Origin: JBKJTP01 sp046590195
GTDB lineage: Bacteria; Bacteroidota; Ignavibacteria; Palsa-1295
DNA length: 8,552 nt
Direction of reading: 5' to 3'
Assembly: GCA_046590195.1 (NCBI GenBank)
Contig: JBKJTP010000038.1
Coordinates: 1-8,552, forward strand
Shown: in pieces, positions 1 to 7,362 of the stretch
How positions within the stretch are numbered: the stretch's first letter is position 1
How the letters are laid out: every line of letters starts with the position of its first letter
Translations under genes and position numbers: made by a program
Notes under the pieces: model-generated
Database searches by the model: none
What the model was told of the DNA's origin: nothing
The model's input: the letters and a program-made list of their open reading frames with translations, nothing else

Positions 1-8
1 ATGGAAGG

Positions 9-3000
9 CTATTTGGTAACGATCAATTGCGTGCTTACCGTCTCATTACCCACCCGAGTATGCAGCGTGTAGCTGCCTGTTGCTATGCCTACTAACTTCA
101 GCTTGATCTCTTCCTGACCAGATCGAATCGTAGCGTTATCAAGCAGCGTGATCGATTTCCCTTGAAGGTCGATCAGCTCAATGACTATCGGGAGAGCATT
201 CGCTTTAGATGCGAGTGATGAGATGTGAGCGATCAACTCGCCGCTGGTTGCCACGATAGGATTCGGACGCACAGTTACGCTCAGCGATCTCGCATTCGTC
301 AACGCCTTACGCAACTCCGAAACTCCGCATCCACCAGTGACGGCCACTGAACTGCTCTGTCCGATCTGTGCATCTAGTGTACAAGTGCCGAAGCCCGCAT
401 TGTCTGGGTTGCAAACAACATCGCGGATAGAGACCGTAGTCGATTCTTCTTCAGCCAGGAAACTCGTGAACGTTAACAGCGCAAGGACATCACCTTCTGA
501 AATATTCGCCGATGAACCGGTCAATCGCAGGTGCAAGGTGTCTTTCTCTTCTCTTCTTTCCAGAACGGACCATCCAGCCTGGGCAACGACACTGTCGAGT
601 GACAGGATGTCACTGTTGTAGTTGAGCGTTAACTGCACATCTTCCGGAGCCGCACTATCGCCGATCGCCGATTCAAACAGTACAGCGATATTCAATTCAT
701 CACCAGCGATCAGCGACCGAGTCGAAGGTTGGCTTACCCCAATTGATGCTACAGGGAGATCGTTGCGCACACCGCGCAGCACAAAAGTGATCTTGCTGCC
801 ACTGGCTGTGGTGATAATAAGCTTCGCTTCCATACTGCCAGGCATCGTCGGATCGAACGCCACATTGATCTCGCGATCCGAACCCGGAGCAAGCGCAGCA
901 CCCTTTACAAAATCGGTGCTGAAAGGAGAGGTGATACTCGATGAGAGGATCCGCACCTCAGAGATGCTCTGTGGGGTACACGCTTCATTTGTGATGACAA
1001 GAGCGCGAGACACTGGCGTGCAGTGCCCGGCAACAAAAGGCTCCTCAGATAAAGTGAATGCAAAGGATTCAACCGCCTCCATGACTGAGTAGGTACATGG
1101 TATTACGAGATCACGATCGTTTATCCGGATCGTCACTGAAGTCTCTAAGCCGCCAGTCTCGTTATGGAGGATCGTGACTGGTATGCGCAGTGATGTGCCC
1201 GATGGAACGGTGTATTGTGTAGCTCCGAATTGGAGGGGTCCTTTCGAGGTGATGCTTTGCACAATGGCGTCCTTGCAACCGGCTTCTATCCAGATCGCTG
1301 TGTCGAGCGCTGTGCAGGCGAGGAGTGGCTCGGTCAGTATAAGACTCGATATCACTCTTGCAGATGCGCCACGCACTGTCACGTGTCGCGTCACGGTGTC
1401 TGCACCGGTTGCATTGCCAGCGATCAAGCGCAACTCGAAGACACCAGGCGTATTGAAGCAAATGTTTCCAGGTGTTCTGATCGAGGATGTTATAGTGCTT
1501 CCGCCATCGATCTTCCACTGCCAATATGTTGGATTGCCTGTGCTTGAGTCATCAAGCCAGATGCAATCCCCCTCGCAAAGGTTGTAGTCGCTCAGCTTCG
1601 CAGAAGGCTTTTGGCAATCACTCACATGTACCATGGAGATCATCGTATCGGAGCCGATCTTGTTGCCGGTGACCAGCAACACCTGATAGTCACCCGGGTA
1701 CTGATAATAGACGTCACCTGGATCTTTGTTGTTAGACCTCGAGGGCAGCCCGCCAGCGAAGAACCAGTCATAGCTGATACTATTTCGCGATTGATCGGTA
1801 AAGTGCAACGTGCGATCTGCACACGTGGCTGTATCATGTATGAATTTGGCAATGGGCAGGCTGCAATCTCTTACATCAACGTATGCAGTCGCAGTTGAAT
1901 AGCCATACTGATTCGAGGCCACAAGCGTGACCTTTTGCTTGCCTGCGCGATAGAAGCAGATCTGAGGTGGTGTCCTGCCCGAATAGCTTGACGGCTGTGC
2001 GTTCTCGAACGTCCATTGCCAGGATGTTGCGATCGTAGACGTATCCTTAAATGTGACACATTCTGAGATACAGAGAGTTGTGTCCTTCAAAGCAATGATG
2101 GGTACTGGGCACTCCTTTACCCGAACTATTGAACGTATCGTATCTGAACCGCTATCGTTATAAGCAATGAGCGTCACATTGTATGTGCCCGATTTATCAT
2201 AGCAGATATTGGTCGGATTCTTCTCTCGCGAGATCGAGGGAGTTGCGCCTTCGAAGAGCCACACCCATGACGTTGGCGCGTAGCGCGAAGAATCCTTGAA
2301 GCTGATGCAGGTGCTTTCGCAGATATTCGTCTGGTGCCGAGCAATGCGCGCAAGAGGGATCTTGCAATCGTGTCCGCCAAGTGCATCAATGTTATTCGGT
2401 AGTCCGAATTGTCCGGAGGGTATCAAAGGATACTGGCCCGGTGTATATCCAAATGCATCTCCAAGCGAATTTGGATAATTGATCACGCCTATTGAGTCAC
2501 TCTCCTGAACATAGATCTTCTTATCTGGTCCGAGACGCAAGGCACCCTCCGAGCGATTCGTGTGCCTGATCCGAAATCGCGATTTCGCAACGGAAGTTGA
2601 GTCCCATTGCGCGAGATCGAATTGAGCGAGTTCACGGTCACCCATGACATAAAGCTTCGTGTTATCCGGGCTGAACGAAACTCCGTATGGCTTAGAGATC
2701 GCAGGAAGCTCGATCCGGCTGTATAGCTGGCCGCTCTCAAAATTGAACTTGAAGATCTCGATACTTGCAGGCTGAGGGATCACCGATGCCAGATATTTCC
2801 CATCCGGTGAAGCCGCCAGGTACCCTGCACCTGATACAGGACTAGGACCTGCATTCACACCGATCGAGCTCTTTACGGGCACAAGCGAAAGTCCGCCAGC
2901 ATCAATGGACCACGCGACGTAGTTGTTCGTGATCAGCTCGTGCGCTATCACCCAGTACGCTTCACCACCACAAAGCGAGATCGCAGTAAGCTTTTCGGTG

Positions 3001-3482
3001 CCTTCGTGGATCAGCTTCTGATTCTTGATCGCGACATCGCCATAGCCGCCGTTGAGCCGGAGATCGATCACTGAGTAATAGACGCCCTTGGTCGGTCTGG
3101 TGTAACCAGACTGATCCGAGTGAAACAGGTAAAATCGTTTGGGCTCGGCAGGGTCAGGAATAATGAGGGCTGCTTGCGTGCTGCTTTGATCCGCGATCAG
3201 ATCTTTGCCGCTTGGCATCATGCGGTGCAATCGATCCCATACCACCACACCATCAGTGTAAAAGAGGAGGTCACCTGTCTTCGGATCACAGTACACGGCT
3301 GATCCCTCGATGGTATTCGTTTGCCCATCAGTGAGCATGCTCGGAGGAGAGGTACGGAAGTCTAGCCCTTGCTTGAATCCAAAGTACCAACGGTCATATT
3401 GATGTTGGGCATGCGCAAGATCACTCGATATTAGCGGAATAAAGAGTGCGAGCAATACCACCAGCGCGCGAGAACAACGCAT
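9..3482 (-). CDS. Secreted propeller-PKD-cohesin-like protein with T9SS sorting domain (paralog 1)
   Basis: A 1157-residue protein, probably exported by Sec and then by the type IX system to the cell surface; its ligand or activity is unknown. Residues 1-25 are a signal peptide (basic MRCSR, hydrophobic core, AHA before Gln26). Residues 30-368 form a propeller-like domain with the WYFG, LLFYTDG, SPDGKYLA and FSPDNTKLYV motifs seen in Bacteroidota surface proteins. Four PKD repeats follow (about 373-457, 458-539, 540-622, 623-705), with W-x-W and G-x-Y/F-x-V/L cores. Two ASH-like modules (about 715-800, 805-905), a cohesin-like module (about 912-1050) and a T9SS-type C-terminal domain (about 1067-1157: RPNP, DLQGK, GSYTL) complete it. 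The ATG at 3482 is the only start in front of the signal peptide, and an in-frame TAA lies three codons upstream. No Shine-Dalgarno is present. The stop is TAG. It is a full-length tandem paralog of the gene at 3686-7162. Domain calls rest on motif reading; the ASH and cohesin calls are the least certain. Confidence 0.9.
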   Translation of the reverse strand: MRCSRALVVLLALFIPLISSDLAHAQHQYDRWYFGFKQGLDFRTSPPSMLTDGQTNTIEGSAVYCDPKTGDLLFYTDGVVVWDRLHRMMPSGKDLIADQSSTQAALIIPDPAEPKRFYLFHSDQSGYTRPTKGVYYSVIDLRLNGGYGDVAIKNQKLIHEGTEKLTAISLCGGEAYWVIAHELITNNYVAWSIDAGGLSLVPVKSSIGVNAGPSPVSGAGYLAASPDGKYLASVIPQPASIEIFKFNFESGQLYSRIELPAISKPYGVSFSPDNTKLYVMGDRELAQFDLAQWDSTSVAKSRFRIRHTNRSEGALRLGPDKKIYVQESDSIGVINYPNSLGDAFGYTPGQYPLIPSGQFGLPNNIDALGGHDCKIPLARIARHQTNICESTCISFKDSSRYAPTSWVWLFEGATPSISREKNPTNICYDKSGTYNVTLIAYNDSGSDTIRSIVRVKECPVPIIALKDTTLCISECVTFKDTSTIATSWQWTFENAQPSSYSGRTPPQICFYRAGKQKVTLVASNQYGYSTATAYVDVRDCSLPIAKFIHDTATCADRTLHFTDQSRNSISYDWFFAGGLPSRSNNKDPGDVYYQYPGDYQVLLVTGNKIGSDTMISMVHVSDCQKPSAKLSDYNLCEGDCIWLDDSSTGNPTYWQWKIDGGSTITSSIRTPGNICFNTPGVFELRLIAGNATGADTVTRHVTVRGASARVISSLILTEPLLACTALDTAIWIEAGCKDAIVQSITSKGPLQFGATQYTVPSGTSLRIPVTILHNETGGLETSVTIRINDRDLVIPCTYSVMEAVESFAFTLSEEPFVAGHCTPVSRALVITNEACTPQSISEVRILSSSITSPFSTDFVKGAALAPGSDREINVAFDPTMPGSMEAKLIITTASGSKITFVLRGVRNDLPVASIGVSQPSTRSLIAGDELNIAVLFESAIGDSAAPEDVQLTLNYNSDILSLDSVVAQAGWSVLERREEKDTLHLRLTGSSANISEGDVLALLTFTSFLAEEESTTVSIRDVVCNPDNAGFGTCTLDAQIGQSSSVAVTGGCGVSELRKALTNARSLSVTVRPNPIVATSGELIAHISSLASKANALPIVIELIDLQGKSITLLDNATIRSGQEEIKLKLVGIATGSYTLHTRVGNETVSTQLIVTK
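1368..2366 (-). repeat. Four tandem PKD-domain repeats in paralog 1
   Basis: Four successive units of about 83 codons encode PKD (polycystic kidney disease) immunoglobulin-like folds, residues 373-705. Each unit runs: linker Cys (C373, C458, C540, C623), a first-strand Cys (C388, C471, C554, C636), a W-x-W-type core with an E/A/D-G-G-x-P turn, then G-x-Y-x-V near the end. Units 1, 2 and 4 have two further cysteines (C392/C427, C475/C509, C640/C675); unit 3 lacks both. The units are diverged at DNA level, so this is an old protein repeat and not a recent DNA duplication. PKD domains usually act as spacers or protein- or glycan-contacting modules on extracellular proteins. Confidence 0.8.
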
Positions 3483-3606
3483 AGGCGATTACGGGGGAGG
3501 GGAATCCCAAGTTTAGAACAGCGACAACAAAAACAGGTCGAGGCAGAAGCGAGAAAGCAACCGGGAAGGAATGCTACTGCGACGAGAACATTAGCGGAAG
3601 AGCTAC
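3483..3606 (-). promoter_or_regulatory. Pyrimidine-rich untranslated leader of paralog 1
   Basis: If transcription starts about 6-8 bases after the -10 box, the leader is about 118 nt. Read on the minus strand it is rich in C and T over most of its length. No Shine-Dalgarno lies before the ATG. Instead a tract of ten pyrimidines (CCCCTCCCCC, complement of 3493-3502) lies 11-20 nt upstream, resembling the anti-Shine-Dalgarno of 16S rRNA and not its target. Initiation without a Shine-Dalgarno is common in Bacteroidota. No strong hairpin was found here. The transcription start is inferred from the promoter call. Confidence 0.4.
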
Positions 3607-3616
3607 AATATAGCTC
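3600..3616. promoter_or_regulatory. Inverted repeat over the -10 box (candidate operator)
   Basis: GAGCTA and TAGCTC form perfect 6-bp arms (3600-3605 and 3611-3616) around the 5-base centre CAATA. The repeat spans the whole predicted -10 box of paralog 1 (3607-3612). A dimeric repressor bound here would block RNA polymerase. By position it should lie at or upstream of the transcription start, so an RNA hairpin role is less likely. No regulator gene is visible in the window, and short inverted repeats can arise by chance. Confidence 0.4.
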
Positions 3617-3635
3617 AAGAATCTCTCAATGCCAA
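3607..3635 (-). promoter_or_regulatory. Predicted sigma-70-type promoter of paralog 1
   Basis: On the minus strand a -35 box TTGGCA (3630-3635) is followed by exactly 17 bases and a -10 box TATATT (3607-3612), each matching five of six consensus positions. The -10 box continues as TATATTGT, the same octamer found at the promoter of paralog 2. The promoter starts 50 bp past the stop codon of paralog 2, so paralog 1 probably has its own transcript. The octamer also resembles the Bacteroidota -7 element TAnnTTTG with one T missing. Confidence 0.55.
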
Positions 3636-3685
3636 GAGTTCTGGTGCGAATTCATTAAGTCAACTCTGTGCAGCATCTAAATACG

Positions 3686-6600
3686 CTATTGAATGACGAC
3701 CGTTGTTGTCGTAAGCGTGCTGCCTATCTTGACGCTTAGGACATAAACTCCTGACGAGATGCCAAGCAACGGAACACTCATTTCTTGGTTGGCTGCGGCG
3801 AGGCTGCTCGTGAGCAGTTCGGTCTTTCGACCTGCCAGATCGAACAGGCTCACAGCGAGTGGCTGTCCCAAGAGGGCAGGCATCTTAGTGGAGAGTGTGA
3901 ACCTCAGATCGTCCGTTGAGAGAACTGGGTGTGGGTTTACGATCAACTGGATCGATTGCACATCACCAAGCTTCGACCTAAACTCATTCGTGCCGCAGAC
4001 CGGGAGTATGACGACGCGAGCCGAATCCACGCTCTCGAGATCGAATACGCAGAGCTCGAAGTCTGGGTCGTCCGGATCGCATACCACTCGATCGAGCGAA
4101 AGTTCGGTCGTCGATTCGCTCGCGATGAAGCTCTTGAACTGTATCTCGACGAGTTCAGCACTCGCAGCAATTGGCGATCTGGATCGGGTGAGTCGCATTT
4201 CCAAGCCATTGACACTCTCTGTCTTCTGAACGATCGCCCATCCATCCTTCGGAGTGATCTGCGAAGCGGAAATGACGTCAGTATTATAGCTGAGCGCAAG
4301 CTCGATTATCTCAGGGGCCAAATGAGCTTCGATGGCTTGATCGAAAGTCAAACGTGCCGAAACTGGTGCATTCGGAAGAATGGACGTCGAACCCGTTGCA
4401 CCGAGGCGGAGCATACCAGACGCGGGTAGTAGTCTTGATCCCGATAATCTAAAACGCCGCTCCTCGCCGCCAGCGGTTCGTATGACGAGTTCAGCATCGA
4501 CGATCTCAGCAACGCTTGCGTCGTACTGGATCTGAAAGTTGAATGCTCCCTTGCCAGGAACAACCAGGTTCAGGTCAGTGAATACAAGGGTAAAGCCATT
4601 GCCTGGCGGCTCTATCGCGATCGACGCGATCGCATGAGCTGCACAGGCGTCATTTGTGATCGTCAACGCGCGAAGCAACGTATCGCATGCAAGTCCCGCG
4701 AATGCACTATCAAGCATGCCGAATGTGAAGCGTTCGGCATCCGCGCCGCCACTAAAACTGACCGGGACTGAATGCGGAATTGATCCGAGCATCATGCTAA
4801 TAGTTGCGCTCATTGCCCCCATCGCTGATGGAGCGATCCGGACCGGAATGCGAACAGAGTCATACGCATTCAACGACGTCGGAATGTTCGGAGCGAACAC
4901 AGCCAGATCGCTCGTTGCAATGTTGGTGATCTCGAGTGGAGCGCAACCAGAATACACCGTGATAAACGTATCGAGCACAGCACAGAGAGCTACGTCGTTT
5001 GGTATCGCGATAGATGGCGTCAACCATCCATCGGAAGAGCGAACCGTGATCGCGCTTGTTGTCGAGTCTGAGCCATACTCGTTCGTCACAACGAGCTTCA
5101 ACTCATAGGTGCCTGCGATCGTGAAGCATAGCTGTCCTGGATCTTTGACCGTATAGTTTTGCTGCATCGGACCGGTAAGCGTCCACAACCATGCTGTTGG
5201 GCCGTTGGTAGATTGGTCAACTAGATCGATGCAATCACCTTGACACAGGTCACGATCCGTTAGCATTGCGGTCGGCGGGTCGCACGGCATCACACGTATC
5301 TGCGTGTACGCTGTGTCCGCACCGTTCGCATTGCGGGCGATCTGCTGCACCGGATATATGCCCGGCGCGCTGTATGTTATCGGACCCGCAATCTTTGTAG
5401 CGGCAGTTGATGGAGTGCCGCCTTGAAAGCTCCACTCCCACTCGGTTGGGTCGTTTGTGGAGCGATCAGTAAACACTACCGGGGTTTCAATACAGACCAC
5501 TGTGTCATGTTCGGATCTCGCGACTGGGCCAGGACAATCGGTGACAATAACAGTTGATATCGCTGTATCACTGCCCCATGCGTTCGATGCGATGAGCTTT
5601 ACGGTGTACGTGCCTGGGGTATTGAAGCAGACAGGTGGCGGAGTGTTGCCCGTGAATGACGATGGCGTGCCGCCTACGAATTCCCACCTGCGTGTGTAGT
5701 CGCTCGACGTGGAGCTATCCACAAACGCGATGCACTTGGTCGCACAGATCGCCGTATCTCGAAGCGATACTTGTGGCGGCAAGCACCTCTGCACATTGAT
5801 GTACTTGACGTCGGTGCTCGTGCCTGAAGCGTTGGATGCAGTTAGCTGCACTTTATACGTGCCTTCAGTAGGGTAACAGATGTTCGTCGGATTGCGGGCG
5901 GTCGACGTAGACGGGACTGCCCCCTCGAACTCCCAACTCCATGCTGTTGGTCCAAACTGGGAGGAGTCCAGGAAGCTAACGCATTCCGCTTCGCAGATCG
6001 GACTTGGGAATGTTCTGATATGTGCGTCAGGAGGCCCGCAAACAATGTTAGCAGCAGCGTCCACATTGTTTGGCAAACCGTACTTTGCCTCATCGCTCGT
6101 TCGTATTGCAGCCTCAGTGTATTGGCACAGCACACCTGTGAGCTCCGGTTGCGAGATCACACCGAGATAGGCACTGTGTTGGACATAGAGCTTCCCATCA
6201 GGACCGATCTTGATCGCCCCGTTCTCTTGCGCTACAGAATTGAGCGGACTCCAGCTATTCGTGATCGTTTGCGCATCCCAGGCCGTCACATCGTATTGAT
6301 CGATGCGGCCGATGGACGTCGCGTACAGCTTCTTGTTCTGCGGCGAAAAAGTGATGCCATACGGTTGAAACCCATTCCCGATCATCAGTCCGTTGCTGAC
6401 CACGCCCGTGAGAGCATCGAACCTGAAGAGCTCGATATTATCTGTCGTGCGTGTAAAGAACGCAAGCGCCAGCATGGAGCCGTCAGGTGAGGCACTCATC
6501 CAGCCTACACCATCATCCAGAGCAGGCCCGTGATAGCTGCCGATTTCGCTGACCACCGGAGAGCTTACTCCATTCTTATCGAGCCGCCACGCATAAAACT

Positions 6601-7162
6601 TCGATCCGAAGTATGCGTGGGCGATGATCCAGTAGGCGCTTCCATTGCAGATCTTCACCGCCGTGAGCTTCTCAGAGGCCCAACCGAGCAATGGAGCGTT
6701 CTTCACCGTCACATCCCCGAAGCCACCTTCCAGCGTCATATCCACGATGGAGTAATTGATACCGCGAGGCGTACCCCCGTACCCGGAATGATCAGCGGTG
6801 AATACGTGATAGCGCGATGGGTTGCCTGGGTCGGGCATGATGAGCGCCGGCTGCGTAGCGCTCCAGTGACTTGCAAGCCCGTTGCCGTTAGGCATTAAGC
6901 GGTGCGCTCGATTCCAGACGAAGATCCCGTCGGTATAGAATAGCAGATTCCCTGTCGTCGGGTCACTGATGGATGCACTGCCTTCGAAGCAAGAAAGACT
7001 TCCGTCGCGGAGTAGCGTGGGCGGGTTCGTAGAAAAATCAAGGCCTTCGCCATTCCCAAAGTACCACGTATTGTTTTCGAATTGCGCGCGTGCAGCATCT
7101 GGTGCGGGCGCAAGAACGCACGCGAGTGCGAGAAGTATGACCAGCGCGCGAAGTCTGCGCAT
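3686..7162 (-). CDS. Secreted propeller-PKD-cohesin-like protein with T9SS sorting domain (paralog 2)
   Basis: A 1158-residue protein with the same module order as the gene at 9-3482, and probably likewise exported by Sec and the type IX system. Parts: signal peptide 1-26 (MRRLR, hydrophobic stretch, ARA before Gln27); propeller-like domain about 33-371 (WYFG, LLFYTDG, SPDGSMLA, FSPQNKKLYA); PKD repeats about 375-459, 460-542, 543-626 and 627-708; ASH-like modules about 715-806 and 810-910; cohesin-like module about 912-1054; T9SS-type domain about 1069-1158 (VNPHP, FDLAGRK, SSGVYVL). The frame stays open upstream to an ATG at 7279, but the ATG at 7162 is preferred. It puts a classic signal peptide at the N terminus, gives a length within one residue of the paralog, and lies downstream of the promoter, whereas 7279 falls between the -35 and -10 boxes. 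The stop is TAG. Substrate or partner is unknown; ASH and cohesin calls are tentative. Confidence 0.9.
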   Translation of the reverse strand: MRRLRALVILLALACVLAPAPDAARAQFENNTWYFGNGEGLDFSTNPPTLLRDGSLSCFEGSASISDPTTGNLLFYTDGIFVWNRAHRLMPNGNGLASHWSATQPALIMPDPGNPSRYHVFTADHSGYGGTPRGINYSIVDMTLEGGFGDVTVKNAPLLGWASEKLTAVKICNGSAYWIIAHAYFGSKFYAWRLDKNGVSSPVVSEIGSYHGPALDDGVGWMSASPDGSMLALAFFTRTTDNIELFRFDALTGVVSNGLMIGNGFQPYGITFSPQNKKLYATSIGRIDQYDVTAWDAQTITNSWSPLNSVAQENGAIKIGPDGKLYVQHSAYLGVISQPELTGVLCQYTEAAIRTSDEAKYGLPNNVDAAANIVCGPPDAHIRTFPSPICEAECVSFLDSSQFGPTAWSWEFEGAVPSTSTARNPTNICYPTEGTYKVQLTASNASGTSTDVKYINVQRCLPPQVSLRDTAICATKCIAFVDSSTSSDYTRRWEFVGGTPSSFTGNTPPPVCFNTPGTYTVKLIASNAWGSDTAISTVIVTDCPGPVARSEHDTVVCIETPVVFTDRSTNDPTEWEWSFQGGTPSTAATKIAGPITYSAPGIYPVQQIARNANGADTAYTQIRVMPCDPPTAMLTDRDLCQGDCIDLVDQSTNGPTAWLWTLTGPMQQNYTVKDPGQLCFTIAGTYELKLVVTNEYGSDSTTSAITVRSSDGWLTPSIAIPNDVALCAVLDTFITVYSGCAPLEITNIATSDLAVFAPNIPTSLNAYDSVRIPVRIAPSAMGAMSATISMMLGSIPHSVPVSFSGGADAERFTFGMLDSAFAGLACDTLLRALTITNDACAAHAIASIAIEPPGNGFTLVFTDLNLVVPGKGAFNFQIQYDASVAEIVDAELVIRTAGGEERRFRLSGSRLLPASGMLRLGATGSTSILPNAPVSARLTFDQAIEAHLAPEIIELALSYNTDVISASQITPKDGWAIVQKTESVNGLEMRLTRSRSPIAASAELVEIQFKSFIASESTTELSLDRVVCDPDDPDFELCVFDLESVDSARVVILPVCGTNEFRSKLGDVQSIQLIVNPHPVLSTDDLRFTLSTKMPALLGQPLAVSLFDLAGRKTELLTSSLAAANQEMSVPLLGISSGVYVLSVKIGSTLTTTTVVIQ
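5039..6040 (-). repeat. Four tandem PKD-domain repeats in paralog 2
   Basis: Residues 375-708 contain four PKD units of about 83 residues that align one to one with those of paralog 1. Linker cysteines are C375, C460, C543 and C627; first-strand cysteines are C390, C473, C557 and C640. Units 1, 2 and 4 add a second pair (C394/C429, C477/C512, C644/C679). Unit 3 has Pro561 and Thr596 where those would be. The matching cysteine map shows the four-repeat array existed before the two genes duplicated. Confidence 0.8.
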
Positions 7163-7165
7163 ATC

Positions 7166-7201
7166 GTTGTTTGGTGTCAGGGAAACAACAATCACCCTGA
7201 C
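7166..7201 (-). promoter_or_regulatory. Candidate H-type pseudoknot (or switching hairpins) at the start codon of paralog 2
   Basis: In the minus-strand transcript, GUCAGGG (7195-7201) pairs with CCCUGAC (7176-7182), and GUUGUUU (7183-7189) pairs with AAACAAC (7166-7172). Both stems are perfect 7-bp helices. The arms are interleaved: stem 1, 5-nt loop, stem 2, stem 1 with no gap, 3-nt loop, stem 2, then GAU and the AUG. This is the order of an H-type pseudoknot. Stem 2 could grow to 10 pairs (one U-G) up to the base next to the AUG. If the loops are too tight, the two hairpins could instead exclude each other. Either way the region just before the start codon would be controlled by folding. 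It matches no riboswitch class that I recognise. Confidence 0.45.
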
Positions 7202-7212
7202 GTACAGAGATG

Positions 7213-7228
7213 GGCACCGGAGTGTGCC
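7213..7228 (-). promoter_or_regulatory. Short GC-rich hairpin in the leader of paralog 2
   Basis: GGCAC and GTGCC (7224-7228 and 7213-7217 read on the minus strand) form a 5-bp stem around a 6-nt loop. It lies 11 nt before the interleaved stems and about 30 nt after the predicted transcription start. Alone it is weak evidence; together with the following stems it suggests a structured leader. Confidence 0.3.
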
Positions 7229-7263
7229 GCAGAAAGGAAATCCAGAGAAAGTGCAAACGGGAC

Positions 7264-7292
7264 AATATATGAAAGGCAAAGCACCAAGTCAA
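7264..7292 (-). promoter_or_regulatory. Predicted sigma-70-type promoter of paralog 2
   Basis: On the minus strand a -35 box TTGACT (7287-7292) is separated by exactly 17 bases from a -10 box TATATT (7264-7269), each matching five of six consensus positions. It starts 8 bp past the T-tract of the rodA terminator, as expected for an independent transcription unit. Predicted transcription starts near 7257, giving a leader of about 95 nt. The same octamer TATATTGT and 17-bp spacer occur at the promoter of paralog 1. Confidence 0.65.
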
Positions 7293-7299
7293 GTGCCCC

Positions 7300-7333
7300 A
7301 AAAAAGCAAAGGCAGCCGATAAGGGCTGCCTTT
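7300..7333 (-). terminator. Intrinsic terminator of rodA
   Basis: Reading the minus strand, a perfect 10-bp stem (AAAGGCAGCC with GGCTGCCTTT, 7324-7333 and 7308-7317) closes a 6-nt loop and is followed, after GC, by six T residues (7300-7305). It begins 29 bp past the rodA stop codon. The long T-tract is on the minus-strand side, so it acts for rodA and insulates the promoter of paralog 2. Confidence 0.85.
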
Positions 7334-7362
7334 TGAAAACTTGGGAGAGCCCGTCATCTTTG

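Noticed and set aside
3635..3667. Inverted repeat AGAGTT/AACTCT after the stop of paralog 2 as a terminator
   Set aside because: The arms are only 6 bp with a loop over 20 nt, no T-tract follows, and the repeat overlaps the -35 box of paralog 1. I see no convincing intrinsic terminator for paralog 2, so some read-through into paralog 1 is possible.
3929..4429. Open frame of about 166 codons on the plus strand inside paralog 2
   Set aside because: It lies fully antisense to a well-supported gene, its translation is rich in Arg, Asp, Glu and Ser with no recognisable domain, and it has no promoter or start signal. Other plus-strand frames (for example 622-1092, 4656-5108, 6020-6490, 7898-8311) were rejected for the same reason.
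7163..7279. Upstream start of paralog 2 at the ATG at 7279
   Set aside because: It would add 39 residues, including several cysteines, before an intact signal peptide. Its ATG lies between the -35 and -10 boxes of the predicted promoter, and paralog 1 has no such extension.
7281..7296. Inverted repeat GCAC-N8-GTGC around the -35 box of paralog 2
   Set aside because: Arms of only 4 bp are expected by chance many times in this window.
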